Shown: positions 1 to 12,800 of the stretch, one piece after another
Layout: every line of letters begins with the position of its first letter
Numbering within the stretch: position 1 is the stretch's first letter
Source of the DNA: Patagioenas fasciata
Taxonomy: Eukaryota; Chordata; Aves; Columbiformes; Columbidae
NCBI RefSeq assembly: GCF_037038585.1
Contig: NC_092523.1
Span: 47,943,501-48,007,500 of the forward strand
Reading direction: 5' to 3'
DNA: 64,000 bases
Notes under the pieces: generated by a model
The model's input: only the letters and a program-made list of their open reading frames with translations
The model's database searches: none
Told to the model about the DNA's origin: nothing
Position numbers and translations under genes: made by a program

Positions 1-1304
1 TCTAGTTTGAAAAAACAGAAGTCTCCCATTCTGAGGTCAGCATCAAGAACTGCAACTGACTGCATCAAGAAAGAAGCGTAGGAATGACTGTGTAGCATTA
101 CAGGGGAGAATAAGACCAGACATGTGCTACATGAAAGGCTGCTGCAAGATGGTGTTCATTTTCATAAACAAGTGTTTTGAGTTTTAAAAATAACAAACAA
201 GGCACAAGAGTTTACCAGAGAGTTAATATCTACCAGCTATTCCTTTTTTTATAATCAGTTTTAAATAAAATCTACGTATATAAAACCCAGGAACTAGTGA
301 TTATTGTAAAGTATCATTTAATATTTGTTCCCCTTTCCAATGTTATTTGGCTGGTATGAATGGCCTACCTGATGTAACCAGCACAACTCTGGAAACTAAA
401 CATACTGACAAATTTCAAACTTGTCTGTACTAATCCCAGTCTCATTTCACACCCACTCCACCTGTCTTGGACTTCTCATATGCACACAACTTCCTTGTCA
501 ATCTTGCAATTAACATCCACATCTCCTCCCCAAATGACGCCAACTCTTCTGCGAAACACTCAAGATAAGAAGACCACACCCCTCTTCATGCTTTTTCATC
601 AGCCCCTTTTGCAACCTGAGAATAAGCTGCTCTTGGGAAGGCAACTCAAGTCTTCAGCTCTTTCCACCTTGTAAAACAGCTTATCTAATAAAAAAAAAAA
701 AAAAAGCACACGTATGATGTTGCATCAAGAACCAACTGATACTCCTGCTTGTAGATCAGGTCAGGGAAGAGATTTATCTGAATTTTTGTCTGTCAGCTGA
801 CTAGTTTCACTGTGGAGTAAGATGAACTGAGATGATCCAATGACAAGCTGAAGCCTAGTAGCCTCCACCCCTTATTCAGTTTTTGTTGTAAAGGATTTCT
901 AAAGTTTCTGTGTTCAATTTATAAGCACAGATAGAGATGAATCTTTTCTCCTTCAACTGTCTCTGCATCCTACAGTGTATCTGTTATAGTCAGAGGAAAA
1001 AAAGTAAATGTACATTCTTTGCATGACAGGCTATTCAACTATTTCATATCCCGTAGTCCAAATGACATGGAGACATTCTCAAACAAATAAACAAAAATGG
1101 AGTCTTGCCAACTCAAGAAAATCCTGGTGTGCAGTCTTTTGGCTTCTCATCAGTGTGCCACTAAGAAACAGCCATATATCCATTTCACATGTAAGTAATT
1201 ACTATGGTTGCTACCCAAATATTATACAATTGTCATCCTCTGTGGAATATACTGCATGGGTGAACAAGAAGAGAAGTGAAACACCACAAAGGATGTGCCA
1301 GAGC
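1..1304. other. Unannotated intron-like sequence
   Basis: A+T-rich single-copy sequence with no recognised gene or transposon. It contains a run of 16 A (690-705). The short open frame at 480-674 has no domain or splice context and looks like chance. Confidence 0.55.
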
Positions 1305-1335
1305 CTCAATGCTACTAGTAGCTCAATGCTACTAG
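1305..1335. repeat. 17-bp tandem duplication (about 1.8 copies)
   Basis: The 14-mer ctcaatgctactag occurs at 1305-1318 and again at 1322-1335, separated by tag, so the period is 17 bp. It lies 43 bp upstream of the large 26-bp array, which suggests that this spot is prone to slippage or unequal exchange. Confidence 0.85.
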
Positions 1336-1378
1336 AGCTTCTATTTTACGTTTTAAATAAGACTGAAGTCTCAAGCCC

Positions 1379-1586
1379 ACTTTTCAGAGGACAGGTGTCC
1401 ACACACTTTTCAGAGGACAGGTGTCCACACACTTTTCAGAGGACAGGTGTCCACACACTTTTCAGAGGACAGGTGTCCACACACTTTTCAGAGGACAGGT
1501 GTCCACACACTTTTCAGAGGACAGGTGTCCACACACTTTTCAGAGGACAGGTGTCCACACACTTTTCAGAGGACAGGTGTCCACAC
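1379..1586. repeat. 26-bp minisatellite, eight identical copies
   Basis: Exactly 208 bp, or eight head-to-tail copies of a 26-bp unit that appear identical to each other. Each unit carries GGACAGGTGTCC, an inverted repeat (GGACA-gg-TGTCC) around a CAGGTG E-box. The flanks do not continue the pattern. There are no unique spacers, so it is not a CRISPR array. Because 26 is not a multiple of 3, all three forward frames cycle through the same 26-residue peptide and none meets a stop. This alone creates the 198-codon frame at 1008-1604. The lack of divergence implies recent expansion or homogenisation and probable length polymorphism. Confidence 0.95.
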
Positions 1587-2922
1587 TGCAAGAACCTATC
1601 ATGATACCCAGCATTCCAAATGTCAAGCTGATGGTTCAGCAAACAGATTTCTATTATGAAATATCCATTACACGCATATACACACCCATTTACTTTACCT
1701 GTAACTAAAGCACGTCAACAGGTCAGCAAGGAAAAACTTGCTCTTGCAACTGTTCTATTTGGTAGACAATCTAGATCTAAGGTTTCTTCAGCTGACACCT
1801 TTCAGCAGCATTCAGCTTTCTATGACAGATAAAGGCAGAGAAAGTAAAAAAAGTAAAAATTATCATTCTCTGTTAATAGTATTTAAAAGTAACTGGGGGA
1901 AAGGGGAGGATAAATAATTCAATGCAAAAGCAGAAAAGAGTGGTGCAACACTGAATGCTAAAGCTGGTTACACTGTCAGAAAGCTCATTACAAAACTCAA
2001 TTTTCAGACAGGAAATGCATCATAAGAACATCTTGTTAAACAAGCTAAACACATTCAAAGGCAAAGGAGAAGGACAAATCCACGCCCTTCTGTCAACACT
2101 GGACTAATTTTTATTAAATTTATATTTGACATTTAACAAGGTTGCACACATACAAAAAAATGCAAGTATGAAAAGGGTGTCTATTCATTTACACAGTGCT
2201 TAGCATTCCAAATTGATTTTACAGACATCCCACTAACCTGTCTGGCAGAAATTCCTCTAGACTACACAAATTAATTCAAAACAGGAAGGCTGTCAGTTTT
2301 TCTGTCCTATAAGCAAGGAGGAAAAATTATAAATAGTTTTCAGCATGCTGAGAGTAGTCACCCACAAACTAAAAATTATTTATATTAAGGGAGAAAAGAA
2401 TTATTTTCCATCAATATGATGTTTGGCCGAGAACCGACAGTTTAAAGCAGCTTCTTAAACAGCTTTCCCATCAAAGTAGTATGAACAAAAACATCCTAAA
2501 ATTAAGAGCTTATGGAAAGGCACTATCATTTTATACATCACAAATATAACATGGTTTCAGCATAGCCTAGACTAGATGATCTAAGAGATCCCTCTGCCAT
2601 TTTATGCTCATGAATTCCTTCATAGATGTTACTAGAAATCTCATAATTTTAGCATCATTCCCCCCCCTATTTAAAAAAGAAAAAAAAAAAAAGAGGTAGC
2701 CAATTTCCTCAAGTGAAATGATACTGGGGTGAATCTCTCTATCCTTCAGATCATCTCTAAAACATTTCCTGCCAGTGTCTTTAATGCAATCCCACTCCAG
2801 CATGTGCCTCTAAATAAAAGAAAATATGTACCTAACATCAACATAGAACCAGATCAATCCAGAAAATGTTATGAGCTCAGGTTTGAGGGTTTTTTGGTTA
2901 AAGTACCCTTTAATTAGTATCT
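1587..2922. other. Unannotated intron-like sequence
   Basis: Single-copy A+T-rich DNA. A CAG|gttagt-like bottom-strand donor occurs at about 2236 without a convincing partner acceptor. No gene or transposon is recognised. Confidence 0.55.
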
Positions 2923-2949
2923 GGGTTTTGGTTTGTTTTGTTTGTTTTT

Positions 2950-2979
<30 letters not shown>
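2923..2979. repeat. T/G-rich low-complexity tract ending in poly-T
   Basis: Ttg/tttg-rich sequence running into 28 consecutive T (2952-2979). It could be the tail of a bottom-strand retroposed sequence, but no recognisable body adjoins it on the right. It is kept as simple low complexity. Confidence 0.85.
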
Positions 2980-2983
<4 letters not shown>

Positions 2984-3223
2984 CTACATGAGGAAAAACT
3001 ATGTAGGTTTTTTTGCCTTTGTCTCCAGTTCAGAAAGGTATTACTTTGCATAGCTCACTAGTGATAAAAATCCATTAGAGAGTCACAACAACTTCTTCAT
3101 GTGCTTTTCTCTGCCAACATTCCATATGGCCTTTGTTACTACAAACACAAGTTGAGGATGTGTGCAGCATTACTGATATAGTAAAAAACTATTCACAAAA
3201 TGCTAGCTCACTAAACTGTGAAT

Positions 3224-3278
3224 ATTTTATATACTTTTAATATATTTATATATTTTATATATTTTTAATATCTTTTCT
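3224..3278. repeat. AT-rich (tatattt) low-complexity tract
   Basis: Repeated tatattt/tatatt words without C, and with G absent through most of the tract. It is simple A/T low complexity with no other signal. Confidence 0.7.
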
Positions 3279-3689
3279 TATTGTTGAAAATAATTCTGAT
3301 GGTTCTAGAGGAAGGAGATTTCTCCATAAATTGTAATTAGCACTCCTGTCTGCTTTATACATCCATTATATCTGGTCATAAAAATAAGACTAAGTTTGAT
3401 TTGTCAAATACAGTCTTTCTATTTTTGTATCACTTATCTGCGTAAATTTATAAGTGGAGCCTATAATTTGTGTTCTTGACTAAGCTGTCCTTTAGCTTAA
3501 ATAATTATTTTCTCCCTTGGATTTATCTTCTGTAATTTGCAGCACAGCTTAAAAACTACTGTCATACACATAATAACAAGGTATGATCTCAATTGAGTCC
3601 TCATGATTAGGTATACAAGTTGATCAACCTGGCGTTTTTCTTTCCTTTTAGCTACATATGAAATGGTCCATCACAGGGAACAGAAAAGA

Positions 3690-3806
3690 AGAAGGAAAAA
3701 GAAAACAAACAAATAACAACAACAACAAAACCACACACGCAAAAAAAAAAACCACAACAAAATAAAAACAAAACACCAAAACAAACAAACAAAAAACCAC
3801 CACAAC
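3690..3806. repeat. A/C-rich low-complexity tract
   Basis: Over 100 bp of aac/aaac/accacaac words with very few T or G. On the bottom strand this is a T/G-rich intron-type tract. Shorter versions occur near 4450, 5080 and 5140, and all have the same polarity. Confidence 0.85.
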
Positions 3807-6800
3807 CCTACCCATAGTCAGAACTAAAGTCTAGCACAGAAGGTAACCCCAAGCCTCTCTACAAATTGTTTCCAGCAGATGTGGGAAAGGGGTATGCAAG
3901 AAGTATCCATGGCGGGGCCTCAAGTGACCAGAGTTAAAGGGGTGAGGAGGGGAGAATGAGCCTCTCAGCATGCTTGTTTTAAAGAGTCCAATGTGCTTCA
4001 ACCTGAAGAACATTTCTTATCTACAATCATGAGCCTGAAACTGAAAATTGGTCCAAGAGACTGAAACCACAGTCAATGAAGAACAGAGTCATATGAGGAA
4101 CAATCCCACTTCTGATCTGGCTAGTGCATGTTTTCCATTATATGCATGACAAATTATTACATAAATTTAAGAGTGGTGCCATATTATCCTAACATATTCG
4201 GTGTTTCAGCTTCGAAGTCCTGCCAGGCTGACTCAATGAATCTTTGTTACTACAACTGAGGCAGCAAAAGAAAACACAAAGGTCTGTTCTTTTGTAATCT
4301 ACAAAAGCAGATTTCTCTATGATAGGCAGTTAATGTGCAGGTTTTAAAGAGAAGGCATTCAGAACATGACAAGATTCTCTAATCACACCTTAACATCAAG
4401 CTATGGTAACTTTACAGAGCCTAAGTGCCTTGAGCTTCCCGATTCATTTAAAAACAAACAAAACCAAAAAAACAGACACACACCTTAGGTTAGAGGGCAA
4501 AAGATGACTCAGTCTAGTATAATCTAAAGAAATTCCAATTTCAAATCAGCTTTTTTTCATTTAAAAACTGTAATTAAATTGAAGAAACACAGTTATAATT
4601 AAATTGAGACCTTCTTGTACTCCTGGCCCAAGAGAGTCATGCTAATCACACCGTATTGCCAGTGTGTACTTGCCACCAGCTCTCATTCACCTCCAGACAA
4701 AATTCAGTACTGCCAGGTAGAAAATAATGCATCCTTATCTCCAGAGAGCACTGACACTTTGATCTCTTTCTAGGCACTCAAAAACCATTACTGCCAAACA
4801 CAATCTTGCCTTTTGTAATGTATTTTTGGAAGAACAAGTATTTTGCTTCTGCACCAAATAGAGAGTTTTGTAAAAGCACACAAGCAACACCACACACCAG
4901 TAAGAAATAATACACATCTGCATTCTGTAACCTAAATTGGGGAGGAAGGGGGTGTGCAGAGGGAGAGAGAGATAATACAGAAAGTTTCTGCCTTTGTAAT
5001 TTCTGAAAACTGAGACAAACGTGGAAGACATGAAATGGTAGAGGAACTGCTCAAAAAACATGGAACCAGATATTAAAAACAACCAACCAACCAAACAAAA
5101 AACACGTATGAAGGAGGGGGTGGAGAACACAACACAAACCAAAAAAAAACCACCACCTTATATCAGCTCGCATTGCTTGGATAGCCTGAAATGAGTGAGA
5201 TGAGGATAATAAAACATTTCAGAACATAAAAATAGTCAATTAATAGTATTAATAGTAGTCTTCATGAATTAAGATGTTCTATTTTATATCTTGGTATCAT
5301 TAACATCATAACAGAAGGCAGTTTCTTCAACCCACAGCAGAGCAGCCTGTCAAGCCTTCTTTGAATAGGCAGGTTACAGGACATCCTCAGGAAAGTAAAG
5401 GCCTTTTCAAGGATTTGTGAGCAGCCAAGAACTAGCCATCTTCTTTTACACTACTAATTTTGAGCTCAGAATTATAACACATATTTGAGATGAAAGCTGT
5501 CCTTAGAGACTGTATTGCATCCCATGTACCACAACCTGTGACTGCTACCCAGGCTCAGTATTACAAAAGATGCACAGCCTTGACATTTGGGAAATGTAAA
5601 TTGCTTTCCTTGTCTTTCCCCTTCATGTGAAAGCCCAAGAAAACCCCAGAAACCATAGTCCACAGACTTATGAATCAATACAAACACTCCCAGTAGCAAT
5701 ACATGCCATTCAAAATCTCACAAAAACAGCAGATGGACTTTAAAATATTAAAAGAAAAGTATGTTAAAAATTAGCTCTGTTCCATACATGCATGATGGTA
5801 ATTAAGAGAAAGAACATACTGTAGAAGCAACACAGCCTGGGAAACTTCCCTTTATGAGTTTTAAAAAAAAGAAAGTCTGCTAAACTGTTAATTTTCCATA
5901 AAGTTGTGCCCATTGCTTTTGATTTAGAGATCCATTGACACTACAGGACTTCCTCAAATCTGTTTTTCTTCTGCAATTCACAGCTTTGCCCAACAGCATC
6001 CAACTGAAATTAATACCTTTGTTTCATGTCACTGTTGTTATCCCTAGCATTTAGACAAGAAATCTCACACAGTAAAGAGCCATCTCTGTTTTGTGCTGTT
6101 ACTGGACAATTAATTAAAGGAAAAGAGTTAGTGCACCCAAATAAACACAGGCTATGAGGGCAGCACAATAAAGGGTTGTTTACAACATACAGTGGATTAC
6201 AGGAAAGAATTTGCCAAATGGTCACTAACACAAGCTGATTAAGTCTGCGCAGCAGAGAGCAGACAGTAGCACAGGTCTAGAAGCAGTAAAACCACAGTGG
6301 CTTGGATGTAAAGCCATACAAATATGACTAAACTGCTTTTGAAGCTAATCTAGGCATCTCCACAGCACACTTCCTAGCACTCCCTGCTCTGGGCTTTGCT
6401 CCTGCAGAGCCAGTGTGGGCACAGACATGCCTGCAGTCCTTTCTCATGCTGTATTATTGCAGGGAGTTCTAGCTACTTTTCAACAGGCACAATGATGTGA
6501 AGTCATAAAAAGAGGTATGACGTTTTAATATCTTCTGGATCCTCCCAGTCAGATGAAACATAAGAGTAGAGGTAGGGAGAAAAAGAATTCTCAGTACTGC
6601 ACTCTCCCTGGATTTTACAGATCGTGCTGCATCACAGCAACTGTCTCCTATCAGTCAAAGGATCTAAAAATCACCTCAAAGTCACCTAGCCCTTCCCCAT
6701 GTGCCATGGTAATACCCATCATGTTTCAGTCACCACTCACTGTCACAATGGTGCTTGCATCATCTGTTCTTAAAATTATTCACAACTTTTCTTAAGAATA

Positions 6801-8540
6801 TATTCCAACGCAACAGTGTCTTACCAACCAAGAGAAGAAAACAGATCATTGTGAGAAATATATATTTCACATACTTAGACTGACCCTCACACTCTCATTT
6901 TCCCACTACCTCTTTCTTTTCTTTGAAGTGAAAATAACAGCTCCTGGTTCATTCAGTCATTCTGCCAGATACCCAGGTAGGTATTCTTACTGTTCCTCTC
7001 CAGACTCTCTCCAATATGTTCTTATTACCTTACGGTTTTTTTCTTTATTTTTGAAATAAATTCCATCTTTAAAACTGAGCACTACCTCAACACTGGCTAG
7101 AAAGATTACTTCATTTAACTAGCACAATATACTTCTGTTCTCACATATAGAAAGGTCCTAAAGGTTTACTGAAGCAAAAGCCTCAGGGGGAAGTACTTGG
7201 TTCTTCTGGCCTCTGACTGCTCACGTCAACCAGGAGGCAGTAATTACTTTAAAGCCTTGCTGTGCTCAAAGTAAGGAATTGGGCTGTGGGGCTCAAGCTT
7301 TTGCTATGCAAACCGCAGTCCTGACCTGAGAAGCAGCCCTTTCTAAAAAAAAACTTTTCTAAGGGCAGAATTCAATCATCCTGTGACAATATCTCGGTAA
7401 GGTATTTTCTAATTTTATAATTGCATAAGTGTTGACTCTTACTATTCTTGTCATCCACTATAGTAAATAAATCCTTCATATATCTAAAAACCGACCAAGC
7501 AAAAACATCCCAAACCCAAAACACTATCTCATGAGTCCATTCCTAGAGAAAATAATGTTTTTCAAGCAGTTTAGCACTTGCCTACAGTCAATTCCTCCAG
7601 ATGTTCTTTAACAAGAGTGAAGTTTTGACATTTTCTATCATATAGAGTCAAGCTATCACAGGTCAACTGCTCCTTTTCTGATTGCAGGGCCTGTTAGCAT
7701 TTTGGAGAAAGAAACTGCATTAGTCTAACATGGTTTAAACATAAAAAGAAAGTCATATGGGCTACTGCTCATTTCTTTTTCATCTTCTACTGGTTTAGGA
7801 GCGTTTAATTCCCAGGAAAAATACTGGAGCAAATAATCAAAATCAAACAACTGGGTCTACAACTGCTCATTTCCAAATCCCTCCCCCAAATCTGTGAAGG
7901 CAGACACTATAATCACTCTTCTCAGTTACACAGTATTACATGCATTCCCATGAGTTGAGTAACTGCAGCAGCTCAGGGATTACATCAGCCAGCTCTTACC
8001 CTTTCAATAGTGTTTTTTGAAGACTTCAAACTTAAACTTATCTAAATGCTCTATAACTCATTCATTCTTCACACCAGCTTAGGGTTTTAGCACTTGCCTT
8101 GAACACCATGTTTACCTCCTAGTCACAGTCTCTCTTATTAGATGAGGTGAAGAAAAAAAGACCTCAAACCGCTTTGCATTATCTGTCCACAGCTCCAGTT
8201 TTCAAAGTACTGTCTTTCTATTAACATTATATTTCTACAATGATTTCTTGTAACTCTTTGAGTTGGCCATTCTGAATGTTGCATTTTATGTGCTTGTGCT
8301 ATATTTTTACATTTATCCTTGGCAATCCAGCCTGGATTCCCTTTCCCTCCTTGTTGAGTTTGATATTAAAGAGCTCACCAGTATTCAAGCCAGCCTCTCA
8401 CTACTTTTCATATTTTCCTCTGTGGAAAAATCATTTCAATTTCTGCCATTAACATAATTTCCTAAAGGAACAATATATATATTATTTTTTTTCCTCTTGA
8501 CACACAGAACTAGTGAATAATACTCACGTTAACCACTTAC

Positions 8541-8661
8541 CTGAAGTCTGCCTTTCTAAAAATCCATTGTTTTATTTTAGCACAAGTCCTCCTATTTGCT
8601 CACTCTCACACAAGTTACTTGACCTCTGGTAATAACAAAGCTCGGAAGAGCCTATCTTCTG
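8541..8661 (-). other. Weak exon candidate on the bottom strand
   Basis: The bottom-strand donor CAG|gtaagtgg at 8541/8540 matches consensus. About 120 nt upstream is a pyrimidine-containing segment ending in ag that could be an acceptor. The enclosed frame is open for 28 codons and then stops at TAA before the donor, so coding use is unlikely. It could be a non-coding exon or a decoy. Confidence 0.15.
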
Positions 8662-11600
8662 GTACTCAATATGAAGAAAGCAACCAGAAAAGCTTTACCA
8701 AGGTCCTCCAAGAACTTACTAGGAACCTGCATCCCACTGAACTCTCTAACCAACACTCCTAGGTAATTAAAAAGCTGTGATCTAGATGACAGTACCAATA
8801 TTCTTTTCCTTTTTATTCACACAGACTTCTAATAGAATTGTTTAGCATGGAAAAGTTTATTTATTCTGCCATCAATTGTTTTTTCAACTCCCTTATGCCA
8901 CAGCCCCAAATATTCCTGTAATTGCATAAATAATATTTTTATCTCAGAATATTTGAGTGTACTTTGGAATGACAGTGGCATAGATGACATTATCTCCTGT
9001 CACTGAGCCCAATGCTGAATGCTCCTGAAACATTGCTGTTGAGTTGATGCCTCTTTTAAACCTAAACTCTTATTACTTTAAATGTTTGCCAAACTCTGTA
9101 TGAATGTTACCACTAATAATGGACTATGCCTTGCTGCCAAAACAGCAAATTTTATCCTCCACACTTGCTGCTGCTTTAAAAATCAAACAGTAACTTTCCA
9201 CCTATTGAATCACTGCACCTGTACCTTCCCTGGTAATGATATAACACACAGCAAGTATTGAATTTAAGCTGTGCATAGTTTATCACTTCCTAAACTAATA
9301 CAACATCCATGAAATGGGAGGCATTACTATCACTTTAGAATTTTAAATTGTCAAGAGGAAGACCCAGATAACATTTCATTCATCTTTAATTCATTTATCT
9401 TTTCAAAATGTATCTGCACACAAAGTAATTCAAATGCTGTTGAAATTCAGTGAAGGCTAATGGGAAAAGTTAATGCAAATACAAGCCACAAATTCTGCTA
9501 ACAATTTTTTTACTTATAGGCAAAGACTCAAAGAAACATTAATACGTGGAAAAGTGTTCAGACAGCTTCTATATACACCAAAAGTCAAATAATTCAGTCA
9601 TTTTAGCTGAGCTGACTTGAATGTCAGCAGAACCAAGGTCTGTGTGCCCAGAACTTTGTCTACTCCCTCAGCTACAGAAATCAATCTAACAAAGAGCATT
9701 ATCACTTCCTTCAAACCTTATGGTTTAATGTTGGTTGGTGGATGCAATTTACCATTTCTGATTAACTCATTTTCCTAACGAGAAAAATGGAACGTAAGTG
9801 GCTAGAAACAACAACACTAACAAAAGACATAACTTGAGAATAACATGCATCATTAATGCAGTGTTTGCTAAACTGCCTTAGTTGTTTCTCACTGAATATT
9901 TTTTTTTAACAATAAAGGTTCTTGTGAAAATAAAAAAGTTTTCCAAGTCCACGGACTCCACTGGCATACAAGCAAAACAAACCTAGCTCTATCTAGCCTA
10001 AGGAAATTCTGAAAAACCATCTCAATACTACGGTATGTTCTGCTGTATCAACACCAGCAAGTCAGGAATCCCTAAGCACTGGGCTGTTGTTGACAAACAT
10101 CACTGCTGTAAAAATCATGCCAGCAAAATACTGCTGAAGGCAGATGTAACCACTGACATCCAAGAAACCTCTGTGGTACCTGGCAGCCAGCTCACAATCA
10201 TGTCTCCCACTGTTGTTCACATTGCTGGGACCAGAACATTAAGAACAGAAATCATTGTGAGAGCAAACCAGTTTCTGCCCCCATCTTTATTTCCCTCCAT
10301 GACTTTCCGCCCCTCACTTTTACGAAAATTTACTTCCACTTCACATGCTCATCCTATAAAAATGTTTCAAGGAGATGACAAAGAACTTTCTAATTGTTTA
10401 TCTGAAACCACTCCAAGCAGGTAAGCATAATTAATCTTAATGCAAGTCAGCAATTCAGAACGGAAATTACACAGTTACACCTATTGCTGACTCTGTGTTC
10501 TATGCTTCCCTGTACTGAATAGCAAAAAGGCCAATTATAAAATTTTTAAAAAGGCAATACCACCTCAGAGTAACAGACTAGCTACTAGAATCCACTACTT
10601 CTTGGAAACTTGGAATCACAAATCCAAACATGACCGATATTCCCAATCCACACCACAAACATTCCAAGGACATGTGGGTGGTTCACTAACAGTATCAGAG
10701 TAAAACAATGAGCAACACACCCCTTTTGGAAGACATTAATGGTTCACAGAAAAATCTTTGGCTGCTTAGCACCTGTCATTGCTTCACCTCAGTATGCAGG
10801 AGAGAGAACGCACCATAATTCTAAGTCACATGCAGAGAGGAACAAGAGCCCTTGTCTCCAAAACAAATCCAGATCTCACTGTGAGTGGGAGCATGCCCCT
10901 CCTGCAAAGTCCAGCACTGCAAATCAAGGGACTTCCTCAAAAGCGGAGAGAAGCTTTTGTCCTCTGTAGCTTTTCTTACTAGAATTCTGACTTTATGACA
11001 CTGTACTAAAACATATTTATAGCACTGACAAAGTGTAAAAGTGTCACAAACGTGCAAGGAGGAGACGGCAAAGCTCCGTTTAATAAAGCACACGGGTCCA
11101 GGCTAACAAGCCATAAACATTTCAATTTGTAATGACAAAAGCAGCACCTCCCTACTCAGGCTCCCTTCTTCCCTTATATGTTCAAGATAGATACACTTAC
11201 AGAAACACTACTCTTAATGTAATAGTACAGTGGTGAAGCAGCAAGCCAAATCACCTCTCCCTCTCAGGTTTGTTGCATTAGGGCAGGAGCCTGCCACATC
11301 AAAATGAGCTAACACAATTTAGTAAAAACCCACACTACTTTTCAGACCTGGCTGCACAACAGCAATTTTTCAGTCATTGCTCTTTGACCTGTGTGTCAAA
11401 AACCAAACAATTGAAAAATGTTTAGCTATTACAAATATATTAACTGTTAATTGTTAATAAAACTAAACAAAGAAAAAAAAATACAAAATGCTCTTCCCAC
11501 CTGCTCAGGGGTACCTGAAGTTTTACAAAAGATGTTGTGAACGCAAGTGGAATTGACTATTCAGCAGTTCAACACTTCACTGTCAGCACAGTGCAAAAGA

Positions 11601-12307
11601 AAATAGCCAACGGTTCAATTTAAGTTACAGTTTAAAAGTCTATTGGCATATAGGTCTTATCAATAGCTTAAAGGCTCTATTTTTTTTTTTTACATACATT
11701 AGGAAATCCTTGTAGCTGTGAGCTCTTTTGCTGGCATCACTTCCATCAGTTCCCCAGGCAAACTAAACTACTTCTAGAATAGTCACAGCCTTAGGTCTAC
11801 TTATACAAAAATTTTTACAAAAATAAGTCCTTCCCTCCATCAATATACAATAAAAGCAACTTGTAAAAAATGAACTAGAATTAGAAGCATAAAGGTCACA
11901 AGTGTCTTTCAGCACCAGTTACTTATGCAAAGACCCTAGCACATGTTTTTATTACCACATAGCCTTTTTGCCCTATTTTTCTTTTTTTTAAACCACAGTG
12001 GACAAGTTCTACTAAAGCATGCAGCTGTTTATTTAAACAAAACTGTGTCTGTCATACTGTTCGGAGACTATGGTAGAGGTACACGGGGAAATGACATTTG
12101 ACTATGCTTCCACAGTTAAAAGCTAAAAGCTATAAAATCAGACTTTGCCTAACATTTCTAGCATTAATCTAGCTATGTGTTTCTCCATGCAGAAGCAGAT
12201 AACATGTCCTCTACAATGCTAATTATGATTAGACCAGAATTAACTGTCAAGGTCACTGTGCAGGTAGGCAATTCAGTATTACCTCACAATTTGACCTTTC
12301 TTCTTAG

Positions 12308-12334
12308 AAAAAAAAAAAATAAATAAATAAAAAA
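12308..12334. repeat. Poly-A/(AAAT)n tract
   Basis: A run of A followed by aaataaataaataaa. Simple sequence repeat. Confidence 0.85.
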
Positions 12335-12755
12335 TCCAGAAGTCATTGCTTTCCCAATAACTTATCACTCATGGGGAGCCACCACAGTTTGAAAAAGAAT
12401 TAATTTTAGACAAATTCTGCAACTGCTAAGAAAATGTGCTGCATTCAGTTCAGAGAGAACGCGAGTCAAATCCCCAAGTACATGTTACACAAAGTAACTC
12501 ATCCCTCTCATTCCTCCTTTTCAGGTGGCAGTTGATTTTGGAGGAAAAATAGTGCTATGCATATACATATGGAACTAAGTCTTCGGGCCTCCTGCATGCA
12601 GATAGCTATATTCATGTCACGTTTCCAGACCTTTCTCCATTAATCAATGCTAATCCTCATTCTTAGATTGCATCTACACGTGTCTTTAGCTTCTACCATT
12701 GTCACCAGCTCTCACCTTAACTGCTCTGATTCCATGCCACATGGAATTGCCTCAC

Positions 12756-12800
12756 CTGGACATGCCCTTCAGGATCACCTTCGACAAGAATTTTTTGGCC
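12756..12800 (-). CDS. Candidate 45-nt internal exon, unknown gene
   Basis: On the bottom strand the pyrimidine-containing tract gttttccattttaaaccac leads to ag|GGCC, and 45 nt later comes GTCCAG|gtgagg. These are two good splice sites enclosing exactly 15 codons. In phase 0 it reads GQKILVEGDPEGHVQ. In the next frame it is also open (AKKFLSKVILKGMS). The third frame has a stop. A 15-codon exon fits a bottom-strand gene starting at CpG island 1, and the C-over-G skew of the surrounding top strand agrees with bottom-strand transcription. I do not recognise the peptide. It could still be a chance pair of sites, because short exons are the easiest to imitate and no adjoining exon was found. Confidence 0.3.

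Larger units (their letters stand above)
3807..12755. other. Long single-copy region, probably intron of a bottom-strand unit
   Basis: About 9 kb with no recognised transposon and no convincing coding exon. By eye the top strand has C clearly above G through most of it, and A/C-rich simple tracts. Isolated strong splice-like sites occur: a top-strand CAG|gtaagc at 10424 after an open stretch (10035-10423), and a bottom-strand CAG|gtaagt at 8541. Short A-runs and AT-rich patches are scattered through it. Confidence 0.5.

Noticed and set aside
1379-1586. CRISPR-like array
   Set aside because: The units are contiguous with no unique spacers and the setting is a vertebrate intron-like region. 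It is a minisatellite.
10035-10423. 129-codon top-strand frame ending at CAG|gtaagc
   Set aside because: The donor is strong but there is no acceptor or promoter before it, and surrounding skew favours the bottom strand.
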